Below are positions 45,332-54,834 of a stretch of DNA of 64,000 nucleotides, one piece after another. Position numbers and translations under genes: made by a program. The DNA lies in contig PMDS01000023.1 of NCBI GenBank assembly GCA_003155655.1, forward strand, positions 1 through 64,000, read 5' to 3'. The notes beneath the pieces are model-generated. The model made no database searches. It was not told where the DNA came from and saw only the letters and a program-made list of their open reading frames with translations. Positions within the stretch are counted from its first letter, which is position 1; each line of letters opens with the position of its first letter. Source of the stretch: Melioribacter sp. (GTDB lineage Bacteria > Bacteroidota > Ignavibacteria > Ignavibacteriales > Melioribacteraceae).

Positions 45332-47752
45332 ATGCGTATTTGGTCTTTAGTAATATTTTTAGCTTTTATACTAATCCTTAGTATAACTACAAATGCACAG
45401 AATACTGGATCAATATCAGGAACAGTTATAGATTCCACAAGCCAACAAGGGATTGAATTTGCAAGTATCAGCATTATTAAGGAAGCGGATGGCATTGCTG
45501 TTACCGGCGCTATGACAAACAGCAAAGGAAAATTTGAAATAACCGATATATCATTTGGAAATTATTTAATTAGAATTAGTTCGGTTGGATATATAACAAA
45601 AAATACTGTAACCATATCGATTAGTACCAAGAATAGAATTATTAATCTTGGTAATATTATTTTAATGCCTGTTCCGGTTAATATGGATGAAGTTTCTGTT
45701 ACATCAAAAAAAATTATGTTGAATAATTCTATTGATCGTAAAGTATATAATGTGCAGGAAGATGTAATGAGCAAAACAGGATCTGCAAGTGATCTACTAC
45801 AAAATATTCCCTCTGTTCAGGTTGATATTGATGGGAATGTAAGTCTTCGTGGTTCTTCAAATGTTATGATTTTAATTAATGGAAAAGCAAATCCCCTCAT
45901 GGACAAAACAAGGGCAGATGCTTTGCAGCAGATGCCCGCAAATTCTATAGAAAGAATTGAAGTAATTACAAATCCTTCAGCAAAGTATAAACCTGACGGT
46001 TCTGCGGGCATTATAAACATTGTATTGAAAAAAGAAACTGCTACTGGGCTTAACGGGAATATTGGAGCAAATGCCGGAATCAAGGAAAGATATAATGGAA
46101 ATGTTTCACTTAACTACAAACCAAATGGTGTGAACTATTTTGGAAGTTTAAGCTTTAGGCAGGACGACCGCAACAGTATCTCATCTGATATAAGAACACA
46201 ATTTGACAGAGGGACAAATCTGCCTGGCTATTATAATAATAACAGTACTTCTCACTCACGTCCGCTTTCAAGGGGAGGTATGCTTGGATTTGATTATACC
46301 TTGGATCAATTAAACAGCTTTGGCCTTTCCGGGCATTATTTATACAGAGGTTTCACAAGAAATGATATGTCTAATTATATATTGAGAGACAATAATCTAT
46401 CAGTAACTGAAGATTACTCAAGAAGCCGGTATGATCCCGAATATGAAGAGGAAGGAGATGTTACGGGATTTTTTCAGCATAACTTTTCTAAAGAAGATCA
46501 TAAATTACGTTTTGAAGTAAATGCCTCATTTTCTCCTGAAGTTGAAGATAATCATTACGCAAACATTTATAGAATACCTGCTGTTCCAAATGAATTTGAT
46601 AATACCTTGATAAAACAAAAGGACAATAAATTGCAAATGGTTGCGGAATACTCAAATCCAATAAGCGAAAACGCATCTTTTGAAGCCGGGTACAATGGCG
46701 ACTTGAACAAAGTAGATTTGGATTTTTTTGGAGAAATTTTTGATCCAATGAAAAATGGTTTTGTAACAGATATGACCAGGACAAATCATTTTATTTATAA
46801 CGAAAGTTTACATGCTGTCTACGCAACATATTCAAATACATTTGGGCAATTTGGTGTTTTGGGCGGTTTACGTGTAGAACAATCTTTTATTAAAGCAAAT
46901 CTTGTTTCCAGGGATTCCGTAATTAATAATCAATATTTCAATATATACCCAACTCTTCATCTCAGCTATAAACTTAGTGATATTTTTCAGATTCAGTTGA
47001 ATTACAGCAAACGAGCAAACAGACCCGAAGGAGATGATTTAAATCCTTTCCCTGAGTATCAGGACCCAAGAAATATCAGGGCTGGAAATCCCAATCTTAA
47101 ACCGGAGTTTATTCATTCTTTGGAATTTGGAATCCAATGGCAAAATGATTTCTTAACAATTGTTCCAAGCCTGTTTTACAGGAGCCGGTTCAACAGGATG
47201 ACGAGCGTTACAACAGCTCTTAATGATACAACCCTTTTAACAACAAGAGAAAATTTATCCTCAGATCAATCGGCAGGATTTGAAATTGTTTTTTCCGGTA
47301 GTTTTGGAAATTTTTTAACTGCAAACCTGAGCACTAATGCATTTTATGAACAGATTGACGCAACAAATTTAGGGTTTGGTGCAAACAAATCTACAATTTC
47401 GTGGAGCGGCAATATGAGCTGCAACGTGAACTTAACCTCTACAACAATGCTGCAAATAAATTCCAATTTTAGATCTTCACAGCTAACACCGCAAGGAGAG
47501 AATAAACCGAATTTTGTTTTTAATCTTGGCTTAAGGCAGGATTTATTTGATGAAAAGCTGTCATTAATTTTTACAATGTCCGATGTATTTAAAACTCTGA
47601 AACGGGAAACGAACTTAGATACATCATGGTTAATACAGGCAACAAAAAACAGCAGGGATTCCCAGATTATGTATTTGGGAGTAACTTATCATTTAGGCAA
47701 GACTTCTAAAAAAGCGAAAGAGAAAGCAATACAATATGATAATGGAATTTGA
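45332..47752 (+). CDS. TonB-dependent outer-membrane receptor (OMP_b-brl_3 type)
   Basis: About 806 residues; signal peptide to about residue 22, CarboxypepD_reg domain at about 25-105 (GSISGTVIDSTSQQGIEFAS), plug domain with LLQNIPSVQVDIDGNVSLRG and NSIERIEVITNPSAKYKPDG, and a long beta-barrel with an aromatic C-terminal strand. The barrel resembles the outer-membrane beta-barrel family proteins of Bacteroidota. The ATG at 45332 follows GGAGAAATGT; an ATG 12 bp earlier is poorer. It follows the two-component pair by about 120 bp, suggesting regulation by it. Substrate unknown. Confidence 0.85.
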   Translation: MRIWSLVIFLAFILILSITTNAQNTGSISGTVIDSTSQQGIEFASISIIKEADGIAVTGAMTNSKGKFEITDISFGNYLIRISSVGYITKNTVTISISTKNRIINLGNIILMPVPVNMDEVSVTSKKIMLNNSIDRKVYNVQEDVMSKTGSASDLLQNIPSVQVDIDGNVSLRGSSNVMILINGKANPLMDKTRADALQQMPANSIERIEVITNPSAKYKPDGSAGIINIVLKKETATGLNGNIGANAGIKERYNGNVSLNYKPNGVNYFGSLSFRQDDRNSISSDIRTQFDRGTNLPGYYNNNSTSHSRPLSRGGMLGFDYTLDQLNSFGLSGHYLYRGFTRNDMSNYILRDNNLSVTEDYSRSRYDPEYEEEGDVTGFFQHNFSKEDHKLRFEVNASFSPEVEDNHYANIYRIPAVPNEFDNTLIKQKDNKLQMVAEYSNPISENASFEAGYNGDLNKVDLDFFGEIFDPMKNGFVTDMTRTNHFIYNESLHAVYATYSNTFGQFGVLGGLRVEQSFIKANLVSRDSVINNQYFNIYPTLHLSYKLSDIFQIQLNYSKRANRPEGDDLNPFPEYQDPRNIRAGNPNLKPEFIHSLEFGIQWQNDFLTIVPSLFYRSRFNRMTSVTTALNDTTLLTTRENLSSDQSAGFEIVFSGSFGNFLTANLSTNAFYEQIDATNLGFGANKSTISWSGNMSCNVNLTSTTMLQINSNFRSSQLTPQGENKPNFVFNLGLRQDLFDEKLSLIFTMSDVFKTLKRETNLDTSWLIQATKNSRDSQIMYLGVTYHLGKTSKKAKEKAIQYDNGI

Positions 47753-47803
47753 TAATACTTGAGCATTTCTAGTGGAAGCTTCTTTGAAAAATAAAAATAA
47801 TCG

Positions 47804-47824
47804 GGCTGCTGTATTTTAGCAGCC
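47804..47824. terminator. Bidirectional terminator hairpin
   Basis: GGCTGCT / AGCAGCC, 7-bp stem with a 7-nt loop, between the convergent receptor and MBOAT genes, flanked by T-rich tails on both strands (TATTTTATT; GATTATTTTTATTTT). Confidence 0.75.
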
Positions 47825-47833
47825 TATTTTATT

Positions 47834-49333
47834 CTAAAACTGGAAATATACAAACGGCTGAATATCCGCGGATTTAAATTGTGCGGCAATCCAGATTACA
47901 ATTACAAGTAAAGCAATCTTTCCGGCAAGGGGTAAAGCTGTAACAGTTTTTTTCATCCATGTGTAAAATTTAACAGGCAGGAAATGAGAAATGAATCCAA
48001 TTACAATCAAACCAAATATAAGCGGCATCTTCTCAATGAATTGAAGAAATACCTCCGCATGGAAGAAATCGGTAATCTGGTTTATCATATCCTTAATGGT
48101 TTGCAAATTGCTTAATCTGAATATCAAAAAAGAAAACGCAATAAAATGAAAAGTAATTACTATCTGGAAGAATTTTAAAATTTTTGTATTATAAATTTTT
48201 AAAGCCTTATAAAGTTTAATCTTGGGCTTTTGAATGATTATAGCAATGGACATTAATACACCAAAGTAAGTTCCCCAAAGAATAAAATTCCATCCGGCGC
48301 CGTGCCATAAACCGCAGATAAAAAATGTAACAACCAAAGCAATAATGTTCCCCCACATTTTTAGCCCGCGTAAAGAAATCTGTATTGGTTTAAATAGATA
48401 ATCCAGCAGCCAGGTTGAAAGAGATATATGCCAGCGCCGCCAGAAATCAGCTATGCTTGCCGCTTTAAATGGAGAATTAAAGTTATCCATAATTTTAAAA
48501 CCAAGCAGCAGGGAAATTGCAATTGCCAAATCTGTATAACCCGAAAAATCACAATAGAGACGGAGAGCATAAGTATAAATAGCCAGCAGGTTTTCTACAC
48601 CGGTATATCTCAAAGGGAATTCAAAAACCCTTGAAAGAAAATTATCTTCCAAATAGCTGCTGATTACTACCGTTTTTAGCAGTCCGGTACAAATTAATAA
48701 AGTAGCTCTTCCAAGATCATCTTTAGAAAGAAAAGGCTCTTTTTCTATCTGTGGAATAAATTTAGCCGCCCTGTCAATGGGACCCATTAATACATTTGGG
48801 AAAAAAACTAAATAGAGAAGAAAATCGAAAAAGTTTTTAGTCGGCTTCATTGTATCATAATAAATATCAAAAATGTATGTGAGCGCTTTGAAAGTATAGA
48901 ATGAAATTCCAATGGGTAAGAATATTGCAAGCGGGCTGAACTCAGTTCCGCGGAAATCATTTATTATCTGCAAAAAGAAATTTGTGTATTTGAAATAACC
49001 TAAGAGTGCAATGTTAAGAATAAGAGCAAGAACAAGAAAAATTCTCTTAATTGGAAAACTTTCGGTGCCGGCAATCCACCTGCCAAGAAAAAAATTGATT
49101 ATTGTTGATAATATCAATATTCCGGCATAATAGCCCGCCGCCAGGTAGTAAAAGTAAAAGGAGAAAATAATTAGAAGGCTTACACGTGCATGTTTATTGT
49201 ATTTAATTAGATTGTAAATTATTATCAAACCAAAAAAAAGAAACAAGAACAGGCTTGTGTTAAATAAAAGAGGTTCGTTGGGTTTGTACCCAAGAAGATT
49301 CCAGATGTTTTCAAATTTAATAGTATTGGGCAT
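47834..49333 (-). CDS. MBOAT-family membrane-bound O-acyltransferase
   Basis: A 499-residue polytopic membrane protein with about ten hydrophobic helices. MBOAT landmarks are IGISFYTFKALTYIFD in the first part, FWRRWHISLSTWLLDYLF in the middle and the catalytic His in CGLWHGAGWNFILWG. The family includes AlgI, DltB and PatA, which pass acyl groups from a cytoplasmic donor to an extracytoplasmic acceptor. The adjacent carrier protein and acyl-AMP ligases argue for a donor other than acetyl-CoA. The gap to the carrier gene is 283 bp and holds hairpins, so it may have its own promoter. Confidence 0.85.
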   Translation of the reverse strand: MPNTIKFENIWNLLGYKPNEPLLFNTSLFLFLFFGLIIIYNLIKYNKHARVSLLIIFSFYFYYLAAGYYAGILILSTIINFFLGRWIAGTESFPIKRIFLVLALILNIALLGYFKYTNFFLQIINDFRGTEFSPLAIFLPIGISFYTFKALTYIFDIYYDTMKPTKNFFDFLLYLVFFPNVLMGPIDRAAKFIPQIEKEPFLSKDDLGRATLLICTGLLKTVVISSYLEDNFLSRVFEFPLRYTGVENLLAIYTYALRLYCDFSGYTDLAIAISLLLGFKIMDNFNSPFKAASIADFWRRWHISLSTWLLDYLFKPIQISLRGLKMWGNIIALVVTFFICGLWHGAGWNFILWGTYFGVLMSIAIIIQKPKIKLYKALKIYNTKILKFFQIVITFHFIAFSFLIFRLSNLQTIKDMINQITDFFHAEVFLQFIEKMPLIFGLIVIGFISHFLPVKFYTWMKKTVTALPLAGKIALLVIVIWIAAQFKSADIQPFVYFQF

Positions 49334-49389
49334 AGAATTTTTTTTGTTCTAAAATTAGTAAATCACCTTATGCATAATCTAATTTATAA

Positions 49390-49444
49390 CCACGTCCTTC
49401 AGGACGTGGAGTGTAACCAAGTAAAAAAATCCGGGCTTTAGCCC
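49390..49444. repeat. Pair of small palindromes, REP-like
   Basis: CCACGTCCT-TC-AGGACGTGG (49390-49409) is a perfect 9-bp palindrome with a 2-nt centre, and GGGCT-TT-AGCCC (49433-49444) is a 5-bp one. They lie in the 283-bp gap between MBOAT and carrier genes. By memory they resemble REP or IS200/IS605-associated hairpins. Confidence 0.6.
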
Positions 49445-49616
49445 AACTCTTTGTTCAATGGACAGATAATTTTGTTATTAGCTTACATCTTCATAATGAA
49501 CTCGAAAATATGAAAGCATCCTTTGCTATTTAGTCTTAAAATCAATTGGTGCAAATACCGTTTTTGCGTAACGTGAGTTATTAAAATAAACTCTTACTCT
49601 TAATAACCGCTGAAAA

Positions 49617-49850
49617 CTACTTGCCGGTTTTTGTATCCACGAGTTTCTGAAGATCACCAACGTCTTTCAGACGCAGCACTTCATAACTCTTAAATTTAAT
49701 GTTGAAATGTTTTTCAACAGCAAGTATAATATTAACATGATTAAGAGAATCCCACCCGGGCACCTGTGTTGCCATAGTTTCATCTTGAAGATCAAAATCA
49801 TCAAGATCAAGCTGTGTGAGAATTACTTTTTTGAGTTCTTGTGAAATCAT
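49617..49850 (-). CDS. Acyl carrier protein-like
   Basis: A 77-residue phosphopantetheine carrier. The attachment serine is in QVPGWDSLNHVNIILAVEKH (Ser within DSL, about residue 35), followed by helix III with FKSYEVLRLKDVGDLQKLV. It should hold acyl groups made by the adjacent ligases. Its ATG shares one base with the stop of the upstream ligase (TAATG), indicating coupled translation; the site GGAG precedes it. Confidence 0.85.
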   Translation of the reverse strand: MISQELKKVILTQLDLDDFDLQDETMATQVPGWDSLNHVNIILAVEKHFNIKFKSYEVLRLKDVGDLQKLVDTKTGK

Positions 49851-51577
49851 TATCTGCTCCAGACTAGTTTATCTTGGCGGCTAATTATTCTTTCTTTATT
49901 AGTTGTTCTGCTGGGTTTGCCGGCAGAACTTTTTATCAGCCATCTTGGCGGTACCAGGTACACCTTATGAATGTTCACATCAATAGACATACCTGCCTTT
50001 ATCACAGCAAGACGAATATTATTTCTTTCCTTGTCATCTTCTGCTTTGGTTTCTGCAACAACAGCAATTTGTTCGGTGCCAATTTGTTCGTCTTCTTCAC
50101 CAAAAGCAATTACCCTTCCGGGAATTACGCCATCAACCAGGTTCATCGCGCTTTCAACATCTTCGGGATAAATATTTTTACCGGCAACTATTATTAAATC
50201 TTTTTTTCTGCCAATTATAAAATATTCATTATTATGGATAAATCCATAATCACCTGTAAAATACCACCCATCATGAACAACCTCCGCAGTTTTTTCAGGA
50301 TAGTTTCTATATCCATCAAACATTGAAATGGACTTGACGGCAATTTCTCCAACCCGGTCTCCCGGAAGATCATTCCTGTTGTCGTCAACTATTCTTATCC
50401 GGCATTCATTAATTAATTTGCCAGAAGAAACACAAGTGCGCGCGTTTATTCCCTCACCAGTTATTTCAACAAAACCTTGTGCAAGTTTAGTTCTGTCAAC
50501 TTTTAGCTCAGTTATTGTTGAACCTGGGGTTGTTTGTGTTATTGCAAATGTTGTTTCTGCCATTCCATAACATGCAGAAATTGCCAAGGGGTTAAAGTTA
50601 TATTTTGCAAACCGTGCAATAAATTTTTTATGACTTTCACTTCTTACCGGCTCGCTGCAATTTATTGTTAAGCGAAGGGAAGCTAAAGAAATTTCATTTA
50701 GTTCGTCTTCATCAATTTTATCTGCAAAAATGTTATAAGCAAAATTTGGAAGCCAGCATAAAGTTGCCTTCTCCAATGAGATAGCTTCAAGTTGAATAAT
50801 TGGCGCTACAACCCACTGGAAAGGATCAATCTGTATTGAAGTAATTCCATAAGATAATGGAAGGTGAAATGCTGCAATTAATCCCATATCGTGATAAAGA
50901 GGGAGCCAGCTTGCAATTTTATCCTGAGTTGATAAGTTCAATGCATTTTCCAGTCCGGCAATATGTTTTAACACCGCACTATGCGAAAGTATTACCGGTT
51001 TTTGCAATCCGGTTGTTCCTGAAGAATGCTGAAGAAGTACGGGATCGCTGCCTTTTACCTTGTTTGCGGCAATTTCAATTTCTTCATTAATGTTGGTGTC
51101 AATTTCCTTTTTTAAATCCCACTCTAAAGGAAAGAGCAATGCCTTGATAGTACTTCCGGGTTTTTCAGTCAGGGGACGAATAATTGGTTCGAGCTCACGT
51201 TCAGTTAGAATATAATCAAGACCCGAGCGTTGAGACATTCCCTCAATGCCTGAACGGAATTTATCCGGGTGCAGCCTAGTATTTGGGTAGGCAAGCACTG
51301 CAGGCAGTGCAGCGGCTCTTGAAACTCCAAGATATAATGGATAAAAAAATGGATTATGTCTTATAATTATTGCGCAGACCTCTCCGGGTTTTATTCCCGC
51401 AGATTTAATAAATGTTGAATATTTTTTGGCAGTATTGGTGAGTTTTTTAAATGTCCATCTTATTGGTTCTTCTCCCGCATTCCAATGAACAATTGCATCC
51501 TTATCGGGAATGCGTTCTGAATTAAGATTCCATCTCTGCCAAAGTGTAGTAGTTTCTTTAGAGTCGAATGATGACAT
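49850..51577 (-). CDS. Fatty-acyl-AMP ligase-like AMP-dependent synthetase, copy 2
   Basis: A 575-residue adenylate-forming enzyme. Motifs: P-loop-like QHSSGTTGLQKP, SWLPLYHDMGLIAAF, CYGMAETTFA, and the C-terminal GRKKDLIIVAGKNIYPEDVE and K-rich end. The LPLYHDMGLI and GRKKDLIIVAGKN...PEDVE forms are those of fatty-acyl-AMP ligases, which load acyl groups onto a carrier protein rather than CoA. It is a close paralogue of the preceding gene (51620-53344), matching over most of the length. The product would feed the adjacent carrier protein. Substrate chain length is unknown. Confidence 0.85.
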   Translation of the reverse strand: MSSFDSKETTTLWQRWNLNSERIPDKDAIVHWNAGEEPIRWTFKKLTNTAKKYSTFIKSAGIKPGEVCAIIIRHNPFFYPLYLGVSRAAALPAVLAYPNTRLHPDKFRSGIEGMSQRSGLDYILTERELEPIIRPLTEKPGSTIKALLFPLEWDLKKEIDTNINEEIEIAANKVKGSDPVLLQHSSGTTGLQKPVILSHSAVLKHIAGLENALNLSTQDKIASWLPLYHDMGLIAAFHLPLSYGITSIQIDPFQWVVAPIIQLEAISLEKATLCWLPNFAYNIFADKIDEDELNEISLASLRLTINCSEPVRSESHKKFIARFAKYNFNPLAISACYGMAETTFAITQTTPGSTITELKVDRTKLAQGFVEITGEGINARTCVSSGKLINECRIRIVDDNRNDLPGDRVGEIAVKSISMFDGYRNYPEKTAEVVHDGWYFTGDYGFIHNNEYFIIGRKKDLIIVAGKNIYPEDVESAMNLVDGVIPGRVIAFGEEDEQIGTEQIAVVAETKAEDDKERNNIRLAVIKAGMSIDVNIHKVYLVPPRWLIKSSAGKPSRTTNKERIISRQDKLVWSR

Positions 51578-51619
51578 AAACAGGATTTTTTTTGTCTAAT
51601 CGTTAATTATATTGAAAAA

Positions 51620-53344
51620 TTATCTGCACCAAATTAATGGATCATTCTTTTCAGCTAATCTTCCTTTATTGGCCATTCTGCTGGGTTTGCCGGCAGAACT
51701 CTTTATTAACCATCTTGGCGGAACCAGATATACTTTATGAATATTAATATCTATTTCCATCCCCGTTTTTAATATCGCCAGACGAATTTTATTCTTGTCA
51801 AGTCTTTCGTCTATTATTTCAGCCACAACGGCAACCTGCTCTGTTCCCATCTCATCGTCTTCTTCTCCAAATGCAATCACTCTTCCGGGCGTAACACCTT
51901 CAACTTTGTTGATTACGTCCTCAATATCTTCAGGGTAAAGATTTTTACCGGCAACAATTATTAAATCCTTTTTTCTTCCTATTATATAATATTCACCATT
52001 ATGCTTGAATCCAAAATCTCCGCTTATATACCATCCGTCATAAAAAGCTTCTTTAGTTTTTTCCGGATAATTTCTATACCCATCGAACATTGAAATCGAT
52101 TTAGCTAGAATTTCGCCTACAACTCCATCCGGCACATCAATTTTATTTTCATCAACAATTCTAATTTCACAGCCGTTAATCAATCTTCCGGTCGAAACGC
52201 AGACCCTTGTAACAGAATCTTTATCTGCAAATTTTAAAAAGCCCTTTGATAATTCATTTCTGTTCACTACCAATTCCGGCAATGGCAGACCCGGTACTGA
52301 TGTTACAAGACATAATGTAACTTCGGCCATTCCATAGATACAGGCAAGCGAAAGAGGATTTAAACCATATTTTTGAAATTTCTCTACAAATTTTTGGTGG
52401 CTGTCATGGCGGATTGGTTCCGCGCCGTTAAGTACAAGACGTAAACTTTCCAAATTAATTTCTGCCAATTCATCATCATGAATTTTTTCAGCAAGAACGT
52501 TATATGCAAAATTTGGCAGACACGTCATTGTTGCTTTCTCTTTTGTTATTGCTTCAAGCAAAATAACAGGAGCAAGCACCCATTCAAATGGATTCATCTG
52601 AATAGACGTAATTCCAAATGCTAATGGAATATGAAAGCAGGCGATCAATCCAAAATCGTGATAGAGAGGAAGCCAGCTTATTAACTTATCGTTCTCGGTA
52701 ACCTGCCATGCTCCTCCAAGATTTTTAACATGATCTAATATCGCCCGGTGAGATAACTTTATAGGCTTTTGCAATCCCGTTGTGCCGGAGGAATGTTGAA
52801 GCAGCATAGGATCTGTTTCTTGTATTGACTTTGCGATGTTTTCAACTTCAGCATCTTTTGCGGGATCTATATCTTTTTTGTAGTCCCATTCAAGAGGAAA
52901 GAAAACAGATTTTATTGTACTGCCTTCTTTTTCATATAATGGGCGGATCATTGGATCAAGATCAGCCTCAGTTAAAATATAATCAAGACCGGAGCGCTGC
53001 GACATTCCTTCTAATCCCTGCCTGAATTTATCAGGATGCAAGCGGGGATTAGGGTACGCTAGAACAGCCGGCAGGGCGCCGGCGCGCGAAATTCCTAAAT
53101 ATAGAGGGTAGAAAAGAGCATTGTGCCTCATTATAATTGCACAAACATCCCCTTTTTTTATTCCGGCATCTCTAATAAGAACAGAAAACTTTTTTGCGGT
53201 TTCAATTAGCTTTTTGTATGTCCACCGGAAAGGTTCTTCACCAGCAGCCCAGAAAACTATCGCATCACGGTCCGGTGTCCTTTGCGCATTGCGCTGCCAT
53301 CTTTCCCAAAGAGTTTTTGAATCATCAAAGTGTATATTAATCAT
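51620..53344 (-). CDS. Fatty-acyl-AMP ligase-like AMP-dependent synthetase, copy 1
   Basis: A 574-residue enzyme with the same order of motifs as its neighbour: QHSSGTTGLQKPIKLSHRAI, SWLPLYHDFGLI, LNGAEPIR, YGMAEVTLCL, then GRKKDLIIVAGKNLYPEDIE. The NGAEPI element is characteristic of fatty-acyl-AMP ligases. It lies 42 bp before copy 2 in the same direction. Two copies may activate different acids or form a two-protein complex; no catalytic residue is evidently lost in either. Confidence 0.85.
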   Translation of the reverse strand: MINIHFDDSKTLWERWQRNAQRTPDRDAIVFWAAGEEPFRWTYKKLIETAKKFSVLIRDAGIKKGDVCAIIMRHNALFYPLYLGISRAGALPAVLAYPNPRLHPDKFRQGLEGMSQRSGLDYILTEADLDPMIRPLYEKEGSTIKSVFFPLEWDYKKDIDPAKDAEVENIAKSIQETDPMLLQHSSGTTGLQKPIKLSHRAILDHVKNLGGAWQVTENDKLISWLPLYHDFGLIACFHIPLAFGITSIQMNPFEWVLAPVILLEAITKEKATMTCLPNFAYNVLAEKIHDDELAEINLESLRLVLNGAEPIRHDSHQKFVEKFQKYGLNPLSLACIYGMAEVTLCLVTSVPGLPLPELVVNRNELSKGFLKFADKDSVTRVCVSTGRLINGCEIRIVDENKIDVPDGVVGEILAKSISMFDGYRNYPEKTKEAFYDGWYISGDFGFKHNGEYYIIGRKKDLIIVAGKNLYPEDIEDVINKVEGVTPGRVIAFGEEDDEMGTEQVAVVAEIIDERLDKNKIRLAILKTGMEIDINIHKVYLVPPRWLIKSSAGKPSRMANKGRLAEKNDPLIWCR

Positions 53345-53374
53345 TTCAACTCAACTTTTTTCAATAGAAAAAAA

Positions 53375-54802
53375 TCATTTATTTAGATCTAATAAAGCAT
53401 CTGTTAATAAATCTGCAACTTTTTTTGCGCCTTGATCATTGAAATGAATATAGTCTTTAAAAGCCAGCGGCGGGTTAGCATTTACCCAATTAGGCATTGA
53501 ATTTTCACCGCCCATTGCTTCGAATAAATTCCAAATTGCAACATCTGCTTCTTTGGCAATATCTTTTTGAGTGTCGAGAAGTCGTAATATTGTCGGGTCA
53601 GTAACAAAACCTGATCCCTTCTTCATAGATTTATCGTGAATTGATATCATTAAGAAACTTGTGTTTGGAAAGGCTGATTTTAAGTTTTTGATCATCTTCA
53701 CCATTTCTTTTTCATACCAGCTGTAATCCGTATTCTTTGAGCCTGCAATGTTAAGTCCAAACTCGAGTATGATTAATTTATAATCAAGATATTTTGCAAA
53801 TTCTTTTAACAGTCCAACTTGTAATGAACCAAGATCAACGCCCGTATTTCCGCGTAGAGGAAAATTATCAACATAAATACCCGGTTCATTCTCTAAACTA
53901 ACTCCGTAAAAATATGCCTGGTCGGATTGCGGAAATTCAATTTTAATTGACTTTGCTCTTGTAGCAGGTTTTAAAATTAATTCTTGAAGAGCAGCGCCCG
54001 GTTTAAGGGTTGCTGTTTGCTTTGCGCCATTATCAAAAGAATAATTTATTGTTGAACTTTTCGCGTTTGCATAATAAAGGCGGACAAGGCTAAAGTCTTT
54101 GAGATACCTGCGCATTGTAGTAGTTTCATATTGAACCCATGCATTTCCTTTGGGAACAAAAGCTTCACCGCTGATTCCTAATGGTAATCCCTTTTGATTG
54201 CTAAGATAAAGAGCTGCAGTTTCCCAATTGCCCTGCGAGAAAGAATGTTTGGTTGTCATTCGAAATGTTATATCTTGAGAAGTGATGCCAAGCCAGCCAA
54301 CGCCATTGCCGCCAAATTTTGATTGTAGTTTCTCTCTTATATCAGAGGTAATTAAATCACCTTCTATTGCAGAGTCTCCATAATGAGCAATGCGGACAAT
54401 TTTTGATTTTGCATTTTTTAAAGCATCAAAAAAGAAATGCAACTGCCTTGTGTCTCCGGTAATGGGAGTCTTTTTCCCTTGAGGTAAAAAAGCGGAAGTG
54501 TTTTCACCGCTACCTGGTTCTGATTCAAAAAAGGAAATTGCCGATGAAATGATGTTTGTAAAATCCAGTGAAGCTTTGTTGACCGCCTTGGTCTGACCGA
54601 ATAATAAATTATTCATTTCGTTAGACGGCTGTTGATCAGTTGATTGCTGATCTTTTATGTCGGAAAGTATATCTACATTTTTTAATTTAAAATTTATTAC
54701 GGGAATTTCATAATCGGTTTTTATGAATGATATTGCATAGAGAATTATAATTGTTAATGCAAAAATCACCAACGGCTGCCTGATTTGGTTTTCGTTTTCC
54801 AT
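53375..54802 (-). CDS. Membrane-anchored SGNH/GDSL hydrolase-like protein
   Basis: A 475-residue protein with an N-terminal membrane helix (about residues 10-28), a low-complexity linker and an SGNH domain from about residue 100. The nucleophile motif is IAHYGDSAIEGD (Ser in GDS), with an Asn block (FGLNIAG) and the terminal DYIHFNDQG for the Asp-His pair. Periplasmic SGNH proteins beside MBOAT genes (AlgJ/AlgX, DltD, PatB) finish acyl transfer to polymers. A wall- or polysaccharide-acylation role is inferred from this context. Start follows AAAGGC. Confidence 0.78.
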   Translation of the reverse strand: MENENQIRQPLVIFALTIIILYAISFIKTDYEIPVINFKLKNVDILSDIKDQQSTDQQPSNEMNNLLFGQTKAVNKASLDFTNIISSAISFFESEPGSGENTSAFLPQGKKTPITGDTRQLHFFFDALKNAKSKIVRIAHYGDSAIEGDLITSDIREKLQSKFGGNGVGWLGITSQDITFRMTTKHSFSQGNWETAALYLSNQKGLPLGISGEAFVPKGNAWVQYETTTMRRYLKDFSLVRLYYANAKSSTINYSFDNGAKQTATLKPGAALQELILKPATRAKSIKIEFPQSDQAYFYGVSLENEPGIYVDNFPLRGNTGVDLGSLQVGLLKEFAKYLDYKLIILEFGLNIAGSKNTDYSWYEKEMVKMIKNLKSAFPNTSFLMISIHDKSMKKGSGFVTDPTILRLLDTQKDIAKEADVAIWNLFEAMGGENSMPNWVNANPPLAFKDYIHFNDQGAKKVADLLTDALLDLNK

Positions 54803-54834
54803 TATTTGCCTTTCAGTATTTATTTTTTAAAAAA

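Noticed and set aside
49850-53344. Long-chain acyl-CoA synthetases or DltA
   Set aside because: Motif forms LPLYHDMGLI and GRKKDLIIVAGKN, with the adjacent carrier protein, fit FAALs better; DltA is shorter and specific for D-Ala.
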